Assembly (NCBI RefSeq): GCF_913774285.1
Contig: NZ_CAJYHX010000006.1
Coordinates: 186,001 to 250,000 of the forward strand
Direction: 5' to 3'
Length of the DNA: 64,000 nucleotides
DNA from: an uncultured Sphingomonas sp.
GTDB lineage: Bacteria; Pseudomonadota; Alphaproteobacteria; Sphingomonadales; Sphingomonadaceae
The notes under the pieces are model-generated. The model was not told the DNA's origin and did no database searches. It saw nothing but the letters and a program-made list of their open reading frames with translations. This document shows positions 60,717-64,000 of this stretch, piece after piece. Position 1 is the stretch's first letter; each line of letters opens with the position of its first letter. The position numbers and the translations under genes are program-made.

Positions 60717-62453
60717 TCAGCGCATTTTAACATAATCACCCGGCGCTTCCGCAACCGCACAAAGGTTTCCACCCCCCGGGATCCGTGCACCGCTCGCCGC
60801 GACTTTGGCACCGTTCACCGCGCGGAGCCAATCCAGCCAGTCCGGCCACCAACTTCCCGCATGTTCCATCGCATTTTCGAGGAAGGTTTCCAACGACTCG
60901 GCAGGACCTTGATTGGTCCAATATTGGTACTTTTTAGCAGATGGAGGGTTTATTACACCTGCGATATGGCCCGAGCCGGCGAGCACAAACTTGTGCGGAC
61001 CGCGAAAATGCTCGGTCAACTTCCAAACACTTCTGGCGGGCGCGATATGATCTTCGCGGCCGGCCTGAATGTAGCTGGGCGTCGTCACCCTGGAGAGGTC
61101 GATCGGGGTGCCGCCGATGTGCAGCGCGCCGGGGGCGATCAGCTTGTTGTCGCGGTAGAGGTCGGTCAGGTAGCTGAGGTGCCAGGTCGCCGGCAGGTTG
61201 GTGACGTCCGAGTTCCAGTGGAGCAGGTCGAAGGGGGCGTATTCCTGCCCCATCAGATAGTTGTTGGTGACGTAGTTCCAAATCAGGTCGCGCCCGCGCA
61301 GCAGGTTGAAGGTCGCCGCCATGTAGCGTCCGTCCAGGAACCCCTCGGCGCTGAGGCTGCGGATCATCGCCAGCTGGTCGTCGTCGACGAACACGCGCAG
61401 GTCGCCTGCCTCGGTGAAGTCGACCTGGGCGGTGAAGAAGGTGGCGCTCGCCACCTTCGCCGCCTGGTCGCGCGCCGCGAGCACTGCCAGCGTCGCCGCC
61501 AGCGTGGTGCCGGCGACGCAATAGCCGATGGTGTGGACGCTCTCGACGCCGAGCAGGTCGCGCACCGTGTCGATCGCGTCGATCTGGCCACGCTCGACAT
61601 AATCGTCCCACACCACGTCCTTCATCGTGGCATCGGCCGAGCGCCAGGAGACGACGAACACGGTGATCCCCTGCTCCACCGCCCAGCGGATGAAGCTCTT
61701 CTCGGGCGTCAGGTCGAGGATGTAGAAGCGGTTGATCCAGGGCGGGAAGATGATCAGCGGGGTTTCGAGCACCTCGTCGGTCGTCGGCGAATACTGGATG
61801 AGCTCGTAGAGCGGCGTGCGCTTGATCACCTTGCCGGGCGTCATCGCCAGGTTGCGCCCGAGCTCAAACGCGCCCGCGGCGGTCTGCGTCATCTGGCCCT
61901 TGGCCATGTCCTGCAGCATGTGCTGCAGCCCCTTGAGCAGGCTCTCGCCCTTGGTCTCGACGATCTTCTCGATCACCTGCGGGTTGGTGGCCGGAAAATT
62001 GGTGGGGCTGATCGCATCGATGAAGCCCTGGGTAGCGAAGCGGATCTGGTCCTTCTGCCGATCGTCGACATGCTCCAGCGCCTCGACATTCTTGAGCAGG
62101 TGGTCGGCGATGACGAAATAGCTCTGGCGGAGAAAGTCGAAGATCGGCTCCTCGCGCCATTGCGGCGCCTTGAAGCGCTTGTCGCGCGCCTGCTCGGGCG
62201 ATTCGACGAAGGGCTCGGCGTTGGCGGGATCGAGAAAGCGCTGCCACAGCTGCATCGTGTCCGCCCAGAAATCGGCGCTGGCGCGCATTGCCGGCGTGGG
62301 ATCGAGCAGCATGCCGAAGGGCGGCGCGGCCGGCACATGCTCCATCAGGTCCAGCCCGTGCTCCAGCATCATCTGCTGCGCCCGGCCGAGCACCCAGGTC
62401 CAGTGCTGCAGGTCTTCCAGGCGGGGCAGGGTCGGCGTGAGCGTATCGGGCAT
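60717..62453 (-). CDS. phaC: class I polyhydroxyalkanoate synthase
   Basis: The 578-residue protein has the class I N-terminal region (~60-230) and an alpha/beta hydrolase domain with the lipase-like box GYCVAGT (C312 nucleophile), the catalytic Asp in AGREDHIAPA (D468) and His in GSGHIAGVIN (H496), and the conserved PPWINRFYILDL (~237-248). The box has Ala where most PHA synthases have Gly (GxCxG). It polymerises hydroxyacyl-CoA into granules. AGGAGAGGA seven bases upstream fixes the start. It needs no PhaE partner. The phasin gene follows. Confidence 0.96.
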   Translation of the reverse strand: MPDTLTPTLPRLEDLQHWTWVLGRAQQMMLEHGLDLMEHVPAAPPFGMLLDPTPAMRASADFWADTMQLWQRFLDPANAEPFVESPEQARDKRFKAPQWREEPIFDFLRQSYFVIADHLLKNVEALEHVDDRQKDQIRFATQGFIDAISPTNFPATNPQVIEKIVETKGESLLKGLQHMLQDMAKGQMTQTAAGAFELGRNLAMTPGKVIKRTPLYELIQYSPTTDEVLETPLIIFPPWINRFYILDLTPEKSFIRWAVEQGITVFVVSWRSADATMKDVVWDDYVERGQIDAIDTVRDLLGVESVHTIGYCVAGTTLAATLAVLAARDQAAKVASATFFTAQVDFTEAGDLRVFVDDDQLAMIRSLSAEGFLDGRYMAATFNLLRGRDLIWNYVTNNYLMGQEYAPFDLLHWNSDVTNLPATWHLSYLTDLYRDNKLIAPGALHIGGTPIDLSRVTTPSYIQAGREDHIAPARSVWKLTEHFRGPHKFVLAGSGHIAGVINPPSAKKYQYWTNQGPAESLETFLENAMEHAGSWWPDWLDWLRAVNGAKVAASGARIPGGGNLCAVAEAPGDYVKMR

Positions 62454-62537
62454 TCGATCCTCTCCTTTGCCCCGCCTTAGCGCAGGCAATGCAATGCGTC
62501 ATTCCCGACTTGGTTATTATGGCGTAGAACGACCGCA

Positions 62538-62555
62538 CGACACAATTTTGTGTCG
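62538..62555. promoter_or_regulatory. inverted repeat between phaC and the aminotransferase
   Basis: CGACACAA and TTGTGTCG are perfect eight-base arms separated by TT, immediately before the first possible ATG (62557) of the aminotransferase. It may be an operator or, if translation starts at 62584, part of its leader. Confidence 0.4.
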
Positions 62556-62583
62556 CATGCCAGAACCCTTGAAAGTCGAGGAA

Positions 62584-63795
62584 ATGTCCGAAGAATTCTA
62601 CCGCATCAAGCGCTTGCCCCCCTATGTCATCGCCGAAGTGAACGCGATGCGGGCAGCGGCGCGGGCGGGCGGAGAGGACATCATCGATCTCGGCATGGGC
62701 AACCCGGACCTGCCGCCGCCCGACCATGTGATCGAGAAGTTGTGCGAAGTGGCGCGCAAGCCCGACGCGCATGGCTATTCGCAGTCCAAGGGCATTCCCG
62801 GCCTGCGCCGCGCCCAGGCGAACTATTATGGCCGCCGCTTCGGCGTGGAGCTCGATCCCGAGACCGAAGTCGTCGTGACGATGGGCTCGAAGGAGGGCCT
62901 GGCCAGCCTCGCCACCGCGATCACCGCGCCGGGCGACGTGATCCTGGCGCCGAACCCATCCTATCCGATCCACACCTTCGGCTTCATCATCGCGGGCGCG
63001 ACCATCCGCGCGGTGCCGACGACGCCGGACGAGGCCTATTTCGAGAGCCTGGAGCGGGCGATGCACTTCACCGTGCCGCGCCCCTCGGTGCTGGTCGTCA
63101 ATTACCCGTCCAATCCGACCGCCGAGACGGTGGACCTGGCCTTTTACGAGCGCCTTGTGGCCTTTGCGAAGAAGCATGAGCTGTGGGTGCTGAGCGACCT
63201 CGCTTATTCCGAGCTTTATTATGACGGCAACCCGACGCCTTCGATCCTGCAGGTCAAGGGCGGCAAGGATGTCGCGGTCGAGTTCACCTCGCTGTCCAAG
63301 ACCTATTCCATGGCGGGCTGGCGGATCGGTTTCGCGGTCGGCAACAAGAAGCTGATCGCCGCGATGACGCGGGTGAAGTCCTATCTCGATTACGGTGCCT
63401 TCACCCCGATCCAGGCGGCGGCCTGCGCCGCGCTCAACGGGCCGCAGGATATCGTCGAGAAGAACCGCCAGCTCTATCACAAGCGCCGCGACGTGCTGGT
63501 CGAGAGTTTCGGCCGGGCGGGCTGGGATATTCCCTCCCCCAAGGCCTCGATGTTCGCCTGGGCCCCGCTGCCGCCCGCGCTCGCGCATCTGGGCAGCCTG
63601 GAATTCTCCAAGCAGCTGCTGACCGAGGCCAAGGTCGCGGTCGCACCGGGTGTCGGCTACGGCGAGAATGGCGAGGGCTTCGTCCGTATCGCCATGGTCG
63701 AGAACGAGCAGCGGCTTCGCCAAGCGGCGCGCAACGTGAAGCGTTACCTTCAGTCGATGGGCGTCAACACGCCGGGGGTGACCAAGGCGCTTTGA
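62584..63795 (+). CDS. alaC: AlaC-type PLP aminotransferase
   Basis: The 403-residue class I aminotransferase starts SEEFYRIKRLPPYVIAEVN, the AlaC-like terminus, and has DLGMGNPDLPPP (~38-49), the cofactor loop MGSKEGL, NYPSNPTAETV with the substrate/PLP Asn (~176), SDLAYSELYYDG (Asp and Tyr), the Schiff-base lysine in SLSKTYSMAGWRIGF (~240) and the C-terminal Arg in FVRIAMVEN. It makes alanine from pyruvate and glutamate; relatives act on LL-diaminopimelate. The ATG at 62584 is preferred on family grounds; another lies nine codons upstream at 62557. Confidence 0.88.
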   Translation: MSEEFYRIKRLPPYVIAEVNAMRAAARAGGEDIIDLGMGNPDLPPPDHVIEKLCEVARKPDAHGYSQSKGIPGLRRAQANYYGRRFGVELDPETEVVVTMGSKEGLASLATAITAPGDVILAPNPSYPIHTFGFIIAGATIRAVPTTPDEAYFESLERAMHFTVPRPSVLVVNYPSNPTAETVDLAFYERLVAFAKKHELWVLSDLAYSELYYDGNPTPSILQVKGGKDVAVEFTSLSKTYSMAGWRIGFAVGNKKLIAAMTRVKSYLDYGAFTPIQAAACAALNGPQDIVEKNRQLYHKRRDVLVESFGRAGWDIPSPKASMFAWAPLPPALAHLGSLEFSKQLLTEAKVAVAPGVGYGENGEGFVRIAMVENEQRLRQAARNVKRYLQSMGVNTPGVTKAL

Positions 63796-63871
63796 TGCAC
63801 GCGGTTATCGGGGCGCCATACGGCCGTCCCGATAGCCGGGGTCGCCCGTGGGGCCGCCCAGTCCGATCGGA

Positions 63872-64000
63872 TCAGGCGGCTTCCATCTGTGGCCGCTGGG
63901 CGTGGCGGGCCCGCTTGGCGGCATACATCGCTTCGTCCGCCTGCCGGATCAGCCGGTCGAGCCCCTTGTCCGCCGATCCGGTCGCGATGCCGATGCTCAG
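63872..64000 (-). CDS. C-terminal end of a GGDEF-domain protein (partial, runs off the window)
   Basis: Reading in from the right edge the minus strand codes for LSIGIATGSADKG, then LDRLIRQADEAMYAAKRA and a short tail ending MEAA and a TGA stop. The ADEAMYAAK block and the preceding SIGIA strand are the usual end of a GGDEF (diguanylate cyclase) domain. The active site lies beyond the window, so activity cannot be judged. It converges on the aminotransferase gene. Confidence 0.85.
   Translation of the reverse strand: MSIGIATGSADKGLDRLIRQADEAMYAAKRARHAQRPQMEAA

Noticed and set aside
60689..60717. Hairpin ACAAATTG/CAATTTGT overlapping the phaC stop as a terminator
   Set aside because: The stem is AT-rich and weak, overlaps the stop codon and has no continuous T tract; more likely promoter-region sequence of the phasin gene.

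Overview
The window is a 64 kb piece of a high-GC alphaproteobacterial chromosome, most likely from the Sphingomonadaceae (Sphingomonas or a close relative). The clues are CpdR and TrcR cell-cycle regulators, a SapC-family protein, a TonB-dependent receptor next to a TPR-sulfotransferase, a DUF1192 protein, a class I PHA synthase with a phasin, and many 3' palindromic repeats. I recognise no prophage, transposase, plasmid function or CRISPR array. Gene density is high and almost everything is ordinary chromosomal content.

Layout. 0-8 kb: glycosyltransferase plus membrane protein, tRNA-Val, cpdR, an N-formylglutamate amidohydrolase, a strong candidate small RNA (about 4134-4240, minus strand), sapC and an FAD-linked dehydrogenase. 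7-15 kb: DEAD-box helicase, TonB receptor with TPR-sulfotransferase, glutathione transferase, dienelactone hydrolase. 15-25 kb: trcR, a coupled metallophosphoesterase/glycosyltransferase pair that looks like the PlcP-Agt lipid-remodelling pair, two tandem paralogous unknown proteins, a quinone oxidoreductase, clpA, galE, msrA. 25-33 kb: sua5, acyl-CoA dehydrogenase, threonine synthase, and an alcohol dehydrogenase/aldehyde dehydrogenase operon. 32.5-35 kb: a tight operon of a YtrA-type GntR regulator, a signal peptidase I, a 2OG-Fe(II) oxygenase and a small membrane protein, preceded by a nitroreductase. 35-42 kb: peptide transporter, a 44-codon gene with C-rich-loop hairpins, M13 peptidase, acetyl-CoA synthetase. 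42-47 kb: outer-membrane factor, periplasmic adaptor and MacB-like ABC exporter. 46.5-53 kb: MocA/XdhC, glycerophosphodiesterase, a small lipoprotein, GDSL esterase, a haem-oxygenase-like diiron protein, acetyl-CoA hydrolase/transferase. 53-59 kb: diguanylate cyclase, GH92 mannosidase, murA, Crp/Fnr regulator. 59-64 kb: clpS, phasin, phaC, an AlaC-type aminotransferase and the end of a second GGDEF protein.

How the genes fit together. Adh (29920), aldehyde dehydrogenase (30965) and Acs (39795) form a route from ethanol to acetyl-CoA; the CoA-transferase at 51595 may touch the same pool, and PhaC/phasin can store the carbon. ClpA, its adaptor ClpS and the ClpXP adaptor CpdR all lie in the window but not together. 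The outer-membrane factor, adaptor, ATPase and permease make one tripartite exporter.

The two observations I rate highest are RNA-level. The first is the small RNA at 4134-4240: each of its three hairpins pairs fully only on the minus strand, because each has a G-U pair that would be A-C on the plus strand. It has a promoter and a U-tract terminator, and C-rich anti-Shine-Dalgarno-like stretches. The second is the locus at 37204-37437, where a 44-codon gene is followed by hairpins with C-rich loops that share a short motif with the first RNA.
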